Shown here: piece by piece, positions 1-10,350 of the stretch | Layout of the letters: each line of letters starts with the position of its first letter | How positions within the stretch are numbered: position 1 is the stretch's first letter | Assembly: GCA_024516155.1 (NCBI GenBank) | Contig: JAJJXM010000220.1 | Coordinates: forward strand, 1 to 12,198 | Direction: 5' to 3' | Length of the DNA stretch: 12,198 bases | From: Pyronema omphalodes | Taxonomy: Eukaryota > Ascomycota > Pezizomycetes > Pezizales > Pyronemataceae | Notes under the pieces: generated by a model | What the model was told of the DNA's origin: nothing | Databases searched by the model: none | What the model saw: only the letters and a program-made list of their open reading frames with translations | Made by a program: the position numbers and the translations under genes

Positions 1-174
1 TACCTGGTGAAATCCCGAGTGTTGAGAATGCCCCCATCAAAATCGGTCGCCTTCACCATTAACACTTTGTAGCAATTGATCTAACATTGAATCGCAGATT
101 AATCAGCCACAGGGAATTGTTCCCTAACATAGCTTGGCTTCCTGAAGCAAAAGAGCTCTTCGTGGTCGTGGCCA

Positions 175-360
175 GATGAAAATAAGAATGAAATAAGAAT
201 GAAATAAGAATGAAAATAAGAATGAAATAAGAAGAAAATAAGAATGAAATACGAATGAAAATAAGAATGAAAATAAGAATGAAAATAAGAATGAAATAGG
301 AATGAAAATAGAGAAAATAAAATGAAATAGAATGAAATAAGATGAAAATATGAAATATAA
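175..360. repeat. A-rich 12-13 bp minisatellite (AATAAGAATGAA type)
   Basis: About 14 degenerate copies of a 12-13 bp unit, AATAAGAATGAA with an optional extra A, run head to tail. Copies differ by one-base length changes and point changes and become more degenerate to the right (AATAGAGAAAATAA, AATATGAAATATAA). C is almost absent from this strand. Long open frames across it, such as a His-Ser-Tyr-Phe repeat on the minus strand, are by-products of the repeat and not genes. The same unit reappears at about 651-682 beyond the C/T block. Confidence 0.95.
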
Positions 361-363
361 ATG

Positions 364-645
364 ACCCCTCCCCTCACCCCCTCCCTCCCCTCCGCTCCCC
401 CTCCGCCTCCCCCCTCCGCCTCCCCCCTCCGCCTCCCCCTCCCCTCCGCCCCTCCGCCTCCCCCCTCCGCCTCCGCCCCTCCGCCTCCCCCTCCGCCTCC
501 GCCCTCCTCCGCCCTCCCTCCGCCTCCCCTCCGCTCCGCCCTCCGCCTCCGCCCTCCGCCTCCGCCTCCGCCTCCGCCTCCCCTCCGCCCTCCGCCTCCG
601 CCCTCCGCCTCCGCCCTCCGCTCCGCCTCCCCCCCCCGGCCTGCC
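364..645. repeat. C/T-rich CTCCGC minisatellite
   Basis: About 280 bp built only of variants of CCTCCGCC and CCCCCTCCG, with periods of 6, 11, 12 and 13. A is absent from this strand throughout the core. The minus strand is therefore G-rich with many runs of three to five G, so G-quadruplex formation there is plausible (inference). All frames are open through the block, giving Pro/Ser/Ala-rich or Gly/Arg/Glu-rich translations that are compositional artefacts. Confidence 0.95.
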
Positions 646-650
646 ATGAC

Positions 651-682
651 AATGCCAATGAAATAAGAATGAAAATAAAAAA
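651..682. repeat. Right-hand remnant of the A-rich minisatellite
   Basis: Two to three copies of the AATGAAATAAGAATGAAAAT type reappear directly after the C/T block. The C/T repeat therefore appears to sit inside a once continuous A-rich array. The join CCATGACAATGCCAATGAAA looks like a mixed boundary with no obvious target-site duplication. Confidence 0.8.
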
Positions 683-910
683 GAAGACTGTTCCGCTTGT
701 AAGTTCTCCATCGTATAAGTACCAACATAAAGAATCTAAACTTCATCTCTAACTGAGTCACTGTAGTTTTGTTTTCAATGTTTACTGGATCATATCAAAA
801 GTACGTTCGATACACGTTCAAGGTGACATTTCCTCAAGATATATCTGAAAACATGTGCCCGATATTTTTTATATGATTTCAAAAATTGATTTATTTCAAT
901 ATATGTACAT
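683..910. other. Unique AT-rich spacer, no gene seen
   Basis: This stretch separates the two repeat clusters. It holds ordinary AT-rich sequence with no coding frame, RNA gene or repeat that can be supported. Confidence 0.6.
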
Positions 911-922
911 TTGCGGTAGGAC

Positions 923-1241
923 GAAAAAAGAGAAGAAAAGAGAAAGCAAAAACGAAAGAAAAAAGTGAAAGAGAAAAGCGAAAGAAAAAAGCGAAAGAAA
1001 AAAGCAAAAAAAAAGCGAAAGAAAAAAGCGAAAGAAAAAGCAAAAGAAAAAAGAGAAAAAAAAGCAAAAGAAAAAAGAGACAGAGAAAAGAGACAGAAAA
1101 AAAGAGACAGAAAAAAGAGACAGAAAAAAGAGACAGAAAAAAGAAAAAAGAGAAAGAAAAAGAGAAAGAAAAAAGCGAAAGAAAACAGAGAAAGAAAAAG
1201 AGAAAGAAAAAGAGAAAGAAAAAGAGAAAGAAAAGAGCGCA
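923..1241. repeat. Homopurine (GA-rich) repeat tract with three sub-families
   Basis: About 320 bp are nearly pure purine on the plus strand, interrupted only by isolated C and one T. Three sub-blocks follow each other. About 955-1075 carries GCGAAAGAAAAAA-type units. About 1077-1140 carries five GAGACAG units starting at 1077, 1090, 1104, 1117 and 1130. About 1147-1235 carries GAGAAAGAAAAA units of 12 bp. The Lys/Arg/Glu-rich plus frames and Phe/Leu/Ser-rich minus frames are artefacts. Homopurine-homopyrimidine DNA of this length can form triplex (H-DNA); that is general knowledge, not shown here. Confidence 0.95.
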
Positions 1242-1336
1242 AGACTAAGAAAATATACAACCCACTGAGAATTTTCCTCCAAGAGCTTCCCTCCAGCCCC
1301 CATCGACAATGTTTCTGGCCTGAATGTTAGATAAGT

Positions 1337-1512
1337 TTCATTGTAGTTCAGAAAAAGCAGCGGGAAAAGTATGTTATACGGGTGGAACTCACCTTTTTAC
1401 CTGTTACTGTTCTGTTTCACATGCTACTGCTCGTCAGTTCATTGTTTTCAAGAAGAAGCATGGGGGAAAGCATGTTACCATAGGTAAAAAACTCACCTTT
1501 TTTTTAATACGG
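1337..1512. repeat. Diverged direct duplication, offset 101 bp
   Basis: A segment beginning TTCATTGT at 1337 recurs at 1438. Both copies go on through an AGCAG/AGCAT plus GGGAAA stretch, then TATGTTA or CATGTTA, and end in the identical 13-mer AACTCACCTTTTT. By eye they are about 70 percent alike over some 65 bp. A 108-codon frame (1324-1650, plus strand) spans both copies, but the copies lie in different frames, so the duplication is unlikely to be a protein repeat. Confidence 0.7.
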
Positions 1513-2345
1513 CAGTCGCATCAAGCAGTGGCTACAGGATTCAAAATGGACGGTGGAATCGTCTTATTTTATAGATGCCAACTGCAATGCGAGCGCCCTG
1601 CTACTTTCCCAAGCAGAATTGCGACGTCTGTAAGTGCAAGAAACATTTAGAATGCCATCGACCTCAAAAACCGGTTTTCGGCCACTGCTCAGTTCCCACC
1701 TCGCTTCGTTGCAATCCCTATTGGTTACTGCGCGATCCGGGTAACCTGGTGTGATTGCGAAGGTTGCCGAGATGCATCAGAGATGCATCAGAGGTGCTTC
1801 TAGTGCCAGGTTTTCGTTCGCGGTACAAAACCACCATTGGCCATCACACCCTGGTTCGCAGATCTTTTCCATTACAGGTTGTTACACAAACTGGAGATTA
1901 TAATTATTTAGATTAGCAACGTTAGCAGGCCCGACTGGCAGTCTGGCAGTCTGGCACCGTTGCCTTCTTTGAGTAATTCAGCCTGAATTCATTTCGTGCG
2001 GCCTGTGTCGGTTCTCTGTCTCTGTCCAGATCAACAAGTTATGGTGCATACGACCGAGTTGAGAATCCACCATTCATACATGATACGAGCAACAACAACA
2101 AAAAAGAAGATGGCGTACGCGTCGATGGTCGTGGAGGTTGGCTGTTTCGCTGTCCCCGGCTGGCGTTGTGATGTGATGTTGATCATCGGCTTTGTGGAAT
2201 TTAAGGGACAGTGATAGCCAGTCAATTGGAAAGCAAATCCACGGACTTTTTTTCTGATTTCTATTTTTCGAACGCTTCATTCTGAAGATAAAAAAGAGCT
2301 TCAGGAGCTCATACCTTTACTTCCGATATGCCAATTATGGTCGTG
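1513..2345. other. Intergenic region, minor repeats only
   Basis: No gene is recognised. Small local repeats are present: two GATGCATCAGA copies near 1771-1792, GGCAGTCT copies near 1937-1955, and an imperfect 13-14 bp inverted repeat (AACCTGGTGTGAT at 1743-1755 against ATCACACCCTGGTT at 1843-1856). The open frames at 1996-2214 (plus) and 2031-2280 (minus) are short, overlap each other and show no recognisable motif. Confidence 0.5.
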
Positions 2346-2446
2346 TAGATTTCCTCGGATTTCCTCAGCTTTCATCGGATTTCATCAAGCTTTACTAAAT
2401 CTCATACTAAGCTTCTTTGGAATTTCGTAAAATTTCGCAATTCGGT
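2346..2446. repeat. Degenerate 10/20-bp tandem repeat with phased T tracts
   Basis: A TCGGATTTCC-like decamer recurs about ten times with drift. The clearest are three 20-bp units beginning at 2355, 2375 and 2395. T3 tracts fall at 2350, 2360, 2370, 2380 and 2391, close to one helical turn apart. No coding frame is supported here. Confidence 0.6.
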
Positions 2447-2880
2447 TAGTTGCCGTACGCACGGGGCCTGAAGATAGACAGCCTATCGATATCCCCATTT
2501 TCCTTCAAACTTTCCCGGCTTCGATGATGATAGCCGAGTGCTTCCTGTGTGGTCTTTAGAGAGAAAATGGAAAAAGGGTGTGCTAAAGGACCTGGCACGA
2601 ATTTCTCATGACCCTGAACTCTTTGCTTGGCCACACTGTCTTTCACGGCTCAACCAGCCAGAGTTGTTCTCGTCAACGTTCCATAGCTGTTCAGAGGTCT
2701 TTCTAGACGAAGAATAAGCTCTCGCTTCAACGGCTAGTGTTGTGTGTCCTTGGCTTCTAATGGGGTCTGTAGAAGAAAACCATCTTTTCTAGCGTCTCTT
2801 GAAGCATCTCAGTCTGTTCTCAGTGTTCGCCATTATCCATTAATCCATTAATCCATTATAATCCTTAATCTGCGTCGCGC
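2447..2880. other. Intergenic region, no gene seen
   Basis: The only feature noted is a short ATCCATTA tandem near 2833-2862. A 66-codon minus frame (2446-2646) has no recognisable motif and is not called. Confidence 0.5.
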
Positions 2881-3572
2881 CCATCACCGTCCTCCCGAGC
2901 GGCCTGGTGAACCTTTAACTAACTATCCCTTTCCATTTCAGCAGGTCGTCCATCCTTCTCTCCCCCAGTCTTGGAAAACACAAACCCCTCCCTCCACCTC
3001 CACTTTCTTTTTATCCAGAACCACCCCCTCTGTTGCTTCCCCTCCTCGCCAAACTCCCCCACCGCCGCCCTATACAGAAGTGCTATCCCTATCAATAATA
3101 GAACACAGTTCTCGCCTAAAGTTCTCTATTTTTCCCTGTCAGCGGACTTTCTTTTATCCTTTCCTGTTCCCTACAAGCAAGCTCTGCAAAACATTATCAC
3201 ATCATCATTGTAATCGATACCCCAACACCCCCCAACACCCCGACGCCCTGTATCGAAAGTGCCACTCATACGTAAATCCGCACGTCGCACATTGCCTCTC
3301 ACCGTATCTAAATTAACCCGACTGGACCTGACCTGCCTACCTGACAATCTTTACTAAACTTCCCTACCTTACCAACTTGAAAAGGCGCCCCTGTTACTTA
3401 AGGACGGACCACCCGCAACCAGTCTTTCGATCGCGCGCCAGGTACCCGACCACGACCACACGAAGCAGAAGCACAAACCACAAATACCATAGAATAAACG
3501 ACTTGTTATAACCAACGTTAATTACACAACTTTCACTCACTAAGCGTTTTTCCGATTATACACACAACAATA
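2881..3572 (+). promoter_or_regulatory. Pyrimidine-rich promoter / 5' leader of the epimerase gene
   Basis: The 690 bp before the epimerase start are strongly C/T-rich on the coding strand, with CCCAACACCCC repeated near 3211-3241 and no clear TATA box. CT-rich stretches upstream of start codons are common in strongly expressed filamentous-fungal genes (general knowledge). At 2917-2941 a TAACTAAC branch-like sequence, a pyrimidine run and TTTCAG look like a 3' splice site, so a 5'-UTR intron is possible. Two small open frames here (2971-3213 and 3080-3316) follow base composition and are not called. The extent is an inference from composition. Confidence 0.45.
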
Positions 3573-5248
<1,676 letters not shown>

Positions 5249-5384
5249 AACTGTTGCAGCGACAAAGCCAACTGCCTCGGCTGAACCTAGAAGTGCGGTG
5301 AAACATGATGATAAGATGCCTTCTGAGGCGGTTGATACTGGATTGGCTAGAACGAGGAGTGCGGCTAGAGCTACTGTTCGGTGA
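5249..5384 (+). other. Possible continuation of the epimerase C-terminal tail in another frame
   Basis: The annotated frame ends at TGA 5246-5248. If the third A of GAAA (5238-5240) is an extra base, the tail continues for about 45 more residues to TGA 5382-5384, giving a 459-residue protein. The added stretch (Ala, Thr, Ser, Glu, Lys and Arg rich) has the same character as the tail before it. This would be a seventh indel in the gene. It rests on composition only, as no conserved motif lies here. Confidence 0.4.
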
Positions 5385-5676
5385 TTTATTTAATCCAGAG
5401 AGTCGGTTGTGACGTGATGATATATAAAAGATTTTTATTTATTATACTTTGTTTGTTTGGGAGTTTTTTTTTATACCTTGTTCTTTTTTATACTGTTTTT
5501 ATTTTTTCTATTTATTTTTTTGTATTGGATATCCTGGATATACCATACCATAGGGTAAGTTATCTTTTTCTTTTTTTTTCGTTTTCAGGGGTATGATTTG
5601 ATCTGGTAATGGTTGTATGTATGTGATTTGTTATGATGATGTATGTAATGTTTGGAGCTGAAGATTTGGTCGGTTA
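5385..5676 (+). other. T-rich 3' flank / probable 3' UTR of the epimerase
   Basis: Directly after the coding region the plus strand becomes strongly T-rich, with runs of eight or nine T. A hydrophobic Phe/Leu/Ile frame (5381-5596) is a by-product of these runs. No clear polyadenylation signal can be singled out. Confidence 0.5.
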
Positions 5677-5708
5677 GGGGATTTGGGGATCTGGGGATTC
5701 GGGGATTG
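5677..5708 (+). repeat. GGGGATTN octamer x4, G-quadruplex-like
   Basis: Four head-to-tail octamers, GGGGATTT, GGGGATCT, GGGGATTC and GGGGATTG, place four G4 runs at constant 4-nt spacing on the plus strand. This satisfies the usual sequence pattern for an intramolecular G-quadruplex. It lies about 430 bp past the epimerase stop at 5248, on the coding strand, so it could form in the 3' UTR RNA if the transcript extends that far (inference). Confidence 0.85.
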
Positions 5709-5734
5709 AATGTTGAATGTTTGAATGTAGGGAT

Positions 5735-5842
5735 TTTGGGATGCTTCTTTTTTTTTCATTTCTTTTTTTCAAGCTTTTGGATTGATTTGATATCAGATAT
5801 CCTGCTATTGCTATTTTTTTTTACTGATAGTGCTTTCTTTTT

Positions 5843-5873
<31 letters not shown>

Positions 5874-5960
5874 TACTTTTTTCTTCTTTTTTTTTGTTAT
5901 GTAATAGATTATGGTTTTAGATTTTCTGAAGTGGCGTTTTATGTTTTATGTTTTATGTTT
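5735..5960. repeat. Low-complexity T-rich tract
   Basis: Repeated T8-T9 runs, TACTTTT units near 5848-5880 and three TTTATGT heptamers near 5938-5960. It is non-coding and the hydrophobic open frame across it (5652-6050) is compositional. Confidence 0.7.
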
Positions 5961-5962
5961 TT

Positions 5963-6085
5963 GTGCCGTGGTACTTGGTGTTGGTGCGTGGTGCTTGGTG
6001 CCGTGGTGCTTGGTGCCGTGGTGCTTAGTGATAGATATGTCGTGGTATAGAAGTGGTGATAGATACTTGGTGATAGATATGTGGT
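5963..6085. repeat. 15-bp minisatellite TGCCGTGGTGCTTGG and GATAGATATG units
   Basis: About four copies of a 15-bp unit occupy 5963-6030, one of them interrupted by TGTTGGTGCG. They are followed by three GTGATAGATA(TG/CT) units mixed with GTGGTA or GTGGTG words to about 6085. Short frames on both strands follow the repeat and are not genes. Confidence 0.8.
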
Positions 6086-7256
6086 GCCCTGGTAACCCCC
6101 TCTCTCCTGCTCCTCCTCCGTCATACGTCCTCCTCATCACTTCCTGCCATCTTCCGCTCCCTTGCTGAAAGGTGCGTTGGATATGTCTTTTACAGTGGCC
6201 CGATTTCGCGTTCAAGCATCTAATATCGATTAATGCCGTCCCATCTCAGGTAGGTGCGCAGTGGGCTTTAAACGTTACAGTATGTGATTGGTACATTCTG
6301 TTGATTATGGGGGAAGTGATAAGTTTTATGCTTCACGTATTTGAGTTGCTAAGGGGTTCAACAGCCCTGAGCTTTTAGATATCAGATCCAATTGGCACCT
6401 ATTGCTTGAATTATATATACGAAACTCCGTGCAGAGGCTGTATATAATCGAAGGACGAATTTATCCACTGGAAAGAATACTGAGTTACTGATTTTCGCAT
6501 TGTTCCAATAATCTGTGAATTACTTTTTGCAATGGGGTTGGCAATCCCAGTTCTGAACAGCAAACGAATTGAAATTATGGTTGAGACCGCGGTTGCTGGT
6601 GTTCAACCCTCAGAATATTTCCTGGCAGAGAATCTTAACAAAAGCTACAAAAATTAACAAGACTCTTTAACTACCGATAATTGGCTCTATTGTTAATGCA
6701 CATAATAAGACTTTTGATTCGTCCCCTGGGAGAAAATGCCGTCACTGTATAGCTGAAACTAGGTATATGCACTCTTCACATATCACTGGGGACGAAGATC
6801 ACCAATAAAAGACCCGCGCTCATATTTCGCTGGAAAAGGGTCGCCGGATTTGGTGAATCTCCTATCTCGCTGGAATATGAATTCCCCCGACGTAGTTTGC
6901 ACTCCAACATATGCGAATACAGTTGTCCTAGACCATGGTTCTTTGTATAAATTGGGCTTTATATCCTCTCATATTCCTCAAGCGTTACCCTACTACGAAA
7001 ACACCATTCTGACCAACAGGGATCGTCGATACTTTCTACAATGCAACATCCCTCCAAACCCGAATCCCTCCGAACTCTCACCCTGTACTCTCCTCCGACG
7101 AGCAAACTGAAATGCAGAATCTTACTATGGCTACTGTCAATACATAGGGGATTACACCATCTGGTCCCGTTGAAGGTTGAAAGCGCCTGTCTTATGATGA
7201 TTGATTCCATTCTAATACTACTTATTCGGGCGTAGAGAAACGTGTATCATTCGCTC
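6086..7256. other. Intergenic, no supported gene
   Basis: A C/T-rich patch (6087-6165) is followed by ordinary AT-rich DNA. An imperfect AT hairpin lies at 6410-6448 (ATTATATA and TATATAAT arms). An 86-codon plus frame at 6850-7110 and an overlapping 83-codon minus frame have no recognisable motif. No tRNA-like A/B box pair was seen. Confidence 0.5.
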
Positions 7257-7676
7257 TTACTGCGAGGAACGTCCGCAAAGCTCCGGTCTATTAGAAACTT
7301 CCCAAACTATTCTATGGTGTTGGAAGATTGCTGAGAAGAGGCAATCCAGCTTGTCGGAACAAGCTCCTTGAGTTTGATCAAGACGAACCTTGAGGGGAAC
7401 AAGTGGGACACCAACCGGGGATGTGATAAGGAGGATGAGACCAACCGACTTTTCTACTATATACAATGCTTCCTCTCTCTGTATGTCATCATCATCTACA
7501 ATAAAACCGTCTGTCTCTCCCTGTCCTTTCTCACATATGGAATGTTGGATAACCCAAGGCGGAAAAGATGAGGCTACAAGTTGGTATTTCCAGGAATAAT
7601 GTATTAAAACGTTTTTAGGGGTACCACCCAGCGTATATTGAGGACTGTTGGTCGAAATATTGATGCGATACTTCAA
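7257..7676 (-). CDS. Unrecognised open frame, 139 codons (doubtful)
   Basis: This is the longest open frame in the intergenic block. It starts MKYRINIS and contains an acidic DDDD patch in the middle followed by a short hydrophobic stretch (VGLILLITSP), with no domain, signal peptide or family motif that I recognise. A frame of this length is not strongly unexpected by chance in 12 kb of AT-rich DNA read on both strands. Two plus-strand frames overlap it. It is given only because it is the best candidate in a 4-kb gap. Confidence 0.15.
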   Translation of the reverse strand: MKYRINISTNSPQYTLGGTPKNVLIHYSWKYQLVASSFPPWVIQHSICEKGQGETDGFIVDDDDIQREEALYIVEKSVGLILLITSPVGVPLVPLKVRLDQTQGACSDKLDCLFSAIFQHHRIVWEVSNRPELCGRSSQ

Positions 7677-8926
7677 ACTTGAGCATTTTAGTAATTACAG
7701 ATTGGCTGAAGTTCACTGTCCATCATTGAAAGGGTAATTAGGATGATTTTTACAATGTTTATTACCCCACGCGATTAATGAAACATTTCCCATGGCCAAA
7801 TTCCTGTAAAGTGACGGGTCTTAATTTTTGAAAGTGGTTCTCGCACTTTATGATATGGATTTCTCGAGGTATACGGGTTTTAATCTACAATTTTCTGTGT
7901 GCTTCAAAAACATTTGAGATGGATGTTTTTATAAAGTCCGCAACTTTTTTCTAAGTTCTCTAACGTACCTCTGAAATTTGATAATGAAGTCTCTGAGAAC
8001 GCTTCTAATGCAGTTTCTTTTTAAAAATATCTGTAGGCGCCGAAAAAGTAATAGAGCGATGGGAAGTCCTCCAGTACTCAAAGTATTTCTTTTACCATCA
8101 TCTTTTTTTGATGACGAAAATGCTGTCATGAGAAACTAGACCTTTAGGCCAGACCCAATTCGTTTCTCTCTATGTCCATTTTCGCCTGGTAGACACTAAA
8201 GATTCGCTGATACGTTTTCCAGCAGTTGAAAAGAATTTAAGGAGTATATATGCTTTTGAATTCAGAAATGAAGTATTGGACATATTGCGAAGTGTAATAC
8301 TGTTCTTGGAAAGTCACCATGATTAGATACTGCATATGTCTTCAGAGATCTAAGTATTTGCACAAAGAAATGCTTTAGGTATTAAGCACTTGTAGCGTGA
8401 AACATTTCTACCGTCTTCATAGCGCTAAAAACTGTTGTCGCTTACAGAACCGTTTTAAAACATCTTCAAACCCACGGCCCCAGGATGTAGAAATCAATTA
8501 GAGTAGTAAGTGATATTTCATGATGCATTCGGACTTATCATACAGTAATGATTGAATATAGTCGTAATATTTTTCTTCGAGTGGTAGGTTGTAATGGATA
8601 TAGATACTATGACCTGAAAATTAGCAACCCAGGCGGTAATAGATAGTCTGAAGCCAGAACAAGGTAAACCAAGTCGTGGTGCCTTTACATTGTGTTTGAC
8701 CCTGTGTGATGTGTCGTAATTATAATCCCGGCTGGACACTCAGGGAATCCAGGGGTGATATCCACCTCCAGTGGTCCCCATTAGTTTGTTCAGAAATCAA
8801 GCATTCGGCAAACCATAAGCAAAGTTGTTGAGGGTTCCTCAAGCTTGTCCGTGTTGCAGTCAACCCACATCATCATCATGAATAGCATAATAATGTGCTA
8901 ATCTTGCAGTTCCTTGAAGAGACTAT
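7677..8926. other. Intergenic, AT-rich, no gene seen
   Basis: No open frame with recognisable content, no RNA gene and no clear repeat could be supported. The sequence could be decayed mobile-element DNA, but no terminal repeats or transposase and reverse-transcriptase motifs were recognised. Confidence 0.5.
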
Positions 8927-9259
8927 TTGATACTGGCAGAATCAGACACTGCAAGAAGCTGCTTTTATTGTTATGTTTCATCTGGTGATGATAATAATTA
9001 TAATATGAACAAGTTACAGATGCTTGCTGTGAAATTTTCTCGTCTCACGCCCAAAGATGTGCTTGCTTTTTGTGCAGAGATTCGACGAGTGCACACTCAC
9101 TGCCGAACAAAAATTGGGCTAATTCTTCCGCCTTTTTTCTGCTCGGAACAAGCGACAGAGAAATTGGGAGGTAAAGCAGTATCAATTCTTTACTATGTGA
9201 GTATCCGCGCGCGTTGTAATGAAAGTTATCGTGGGCTCGACACCATTTGGTCTCCATGA
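8927..9259 (+). CDS. Unrecognised open frame, 110 codons (doubtful)
   Basis: The frame starts MILAESDTARS and has a mixed, protein-like composition (SRLTPKDVLAFCAEIRRVH in the middle) but no motif I recognise. A minus-strand frame of 70 codons overlaps it. The region could be a fragment of a decayed gene; nothing in the sequence settles this. Confidence 0.15.
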   Translation: MILAESDTARSCFYCYVSSGDDNNYNMNKLQMLAVKFSRLTPKDVLAFCAEIRRVHTHCRTKIGLILPPFFCSEQATEKLGGKAVSILYYVSIRARCNESYRGLDTIWSP

Positions 9260-10350
9260 CAGGGAGCGACAGGGATTAAAAATGGTATGACGTGATAGCT
9301 CGTAATTGGGGATGTCCGCAACCACGTTAACCATATCTTAGTGCCACTAGCTTGGCCATTCTTTGGCCAATCAAACATGTTTTTAGGTTGCACATTGGCG
9401 TGCCTTGACATGCAGTTTTAACACTCTACTATGTACTCTTCGAATTGTTTCTGAATTTAATCTTTTTGGGCGCAGTATTGTACTTCAGAAGGTCAAATAT
9501 AATGGTACGACCAAGACTATTTTTTATTTTTTATTTCATTTTTTAATTTTTTTAATTCGCGTTGTCGTGCTTGAGGAGCAGCGTTTGTCGTGTTGTGGGA
9601 TTATTTTCGTCGTGGGCGGCGCCGTCTTCCTTTCGCACACCACAGTTGTACACTGACCATCACTCCTGATACACATACCGAAATTCGTCACGTAGTGGAC
9701 TACTCAACACACGCGAATCCCAGCCGATCACAAAAAATCCCTTGTACGGCACTGGCTACTGCTTCTCCTGAATTGGTATATTTTCATGCTTTTCGCTGTC
9801 TATGATTCATTTCATGCTGTTATCTTTCATCTGGACGGCAGTATTTCCGATTGTCCTAGTTGTGGTTAATTCCAGTGTTTCACAGCCCGCCATCATATGA
9901 TCTATGTTTAGAAGGAATACCAAACCGATTATTGCTCACGGACGTAACACCAGAGGCTTGTCGACGTAGAACCACGGACAAAAGCAAAAGATGGGATGTA
10001 TCATTGCAAGGCGAGTGGCTAGACATACTCTGTGAAAAACCCAGATATTGCTGTGAATACCTGTCACAGGACTGATGGATTTCTGTGGTTGTCTCATATG
10101 ATGTTGCAACGAGAAAGCGTTCACTACAGTCGAGTTTTGCCGACAGCGTCAGATATGATCTGCATGAACCGTGCGCAGAGCCTCAGCAGAGATCAGAAAT
10201 ATTAGGCATGCGGGGTAGCGCCCGCGTTTTTAGGTCTACCATCACATTTATCTCGGTTGTTACCAACTACCATCGTTTCTCGTTTATATCAGTGTTATCC
10301 ATCTACGGTGGTATTCCTGGTCCCCACATTGCCAACACTGCCGACGAGTT
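9260..10350 (+). promoter_or_regulatory. Upstream region of the NLR gene
   Basis: About 1.1 kb without a recognised gene precedes the NLR start. It includes a T-rich low-complexity run at 9516-9558 and a TTTATATC sequence at 10283-10290 that could act as a TATA element about 60-70 bp before the ATG. Short open frames (9405-9656, 9590-9805, 9860-10075) lack motifs. A longer frame, 10085-10495, runs into the NLR first exon in another frame and is a shadow. The promoter role is inferred from position only. Confidence 0.3.

Noticed and set aside
1..59. Minus-strand frame starting MVKATDFDGGILNT and running off the window edge
   Set aside because: It has only 19 codons, no recognisable motif and a poor start context (T at -3). 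An open stretch this short is expected by chance. Sequence to the left would decide.
99..761. Long open frames on both strands across the minisatellites (up to 220 codons)
   Set aside because: They are translations of simple repeats (Gly/Arg/Glu-rich, His-Ser-Tyr-Phe repeats, Pro-rich). Nearly all frames are open because the repeats lack stop triplets.
790..1330. Lys/Glu/Arg-rich plus frames and Phe/Leu/Ser-rich minus frames
   Set aside because: They are open only because of the homopurine tract, and the flanking unique sequence adds no recognisable protein content.
1667..1678. Perfect 12-bp palindrome AAAACCGGTTTT
   Set aside because: About three perfect 12-bp palindromes are expected by chance in a window of this size, and no context suggests an operator.
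2971..3316. Two 78-80 codon Ser/Pro/Leu-rich frames upstream of the epimerase
   Set aside because: Their composition follows the pyrimidine-rich leader. They overlap each other and contain no motif.
5555..5588. GTAAGT ... TTTTCAG pair resembling an intron in the 3' flank
   Set aside because: Only 34 nt, below the usual fungal minimum, with no branch-point sequence and no coding exon on either side.
5381..5596. Hydrophobic 71-codon frame suggesting a small membrane protein
   Set aside because: It is a by-product of T runs (Phe, Leu and Ile codons) and begins at the end of the epimerase tail.
6718..6796. 9-bp inverted repeat TTCGTCCCC / GGGGACGAA, considered as ends of a small transposon
   Set aside because: Several 9-bp inverted pairs at this distance are expected by chance in 12 kb, and there is no target-site duplication.
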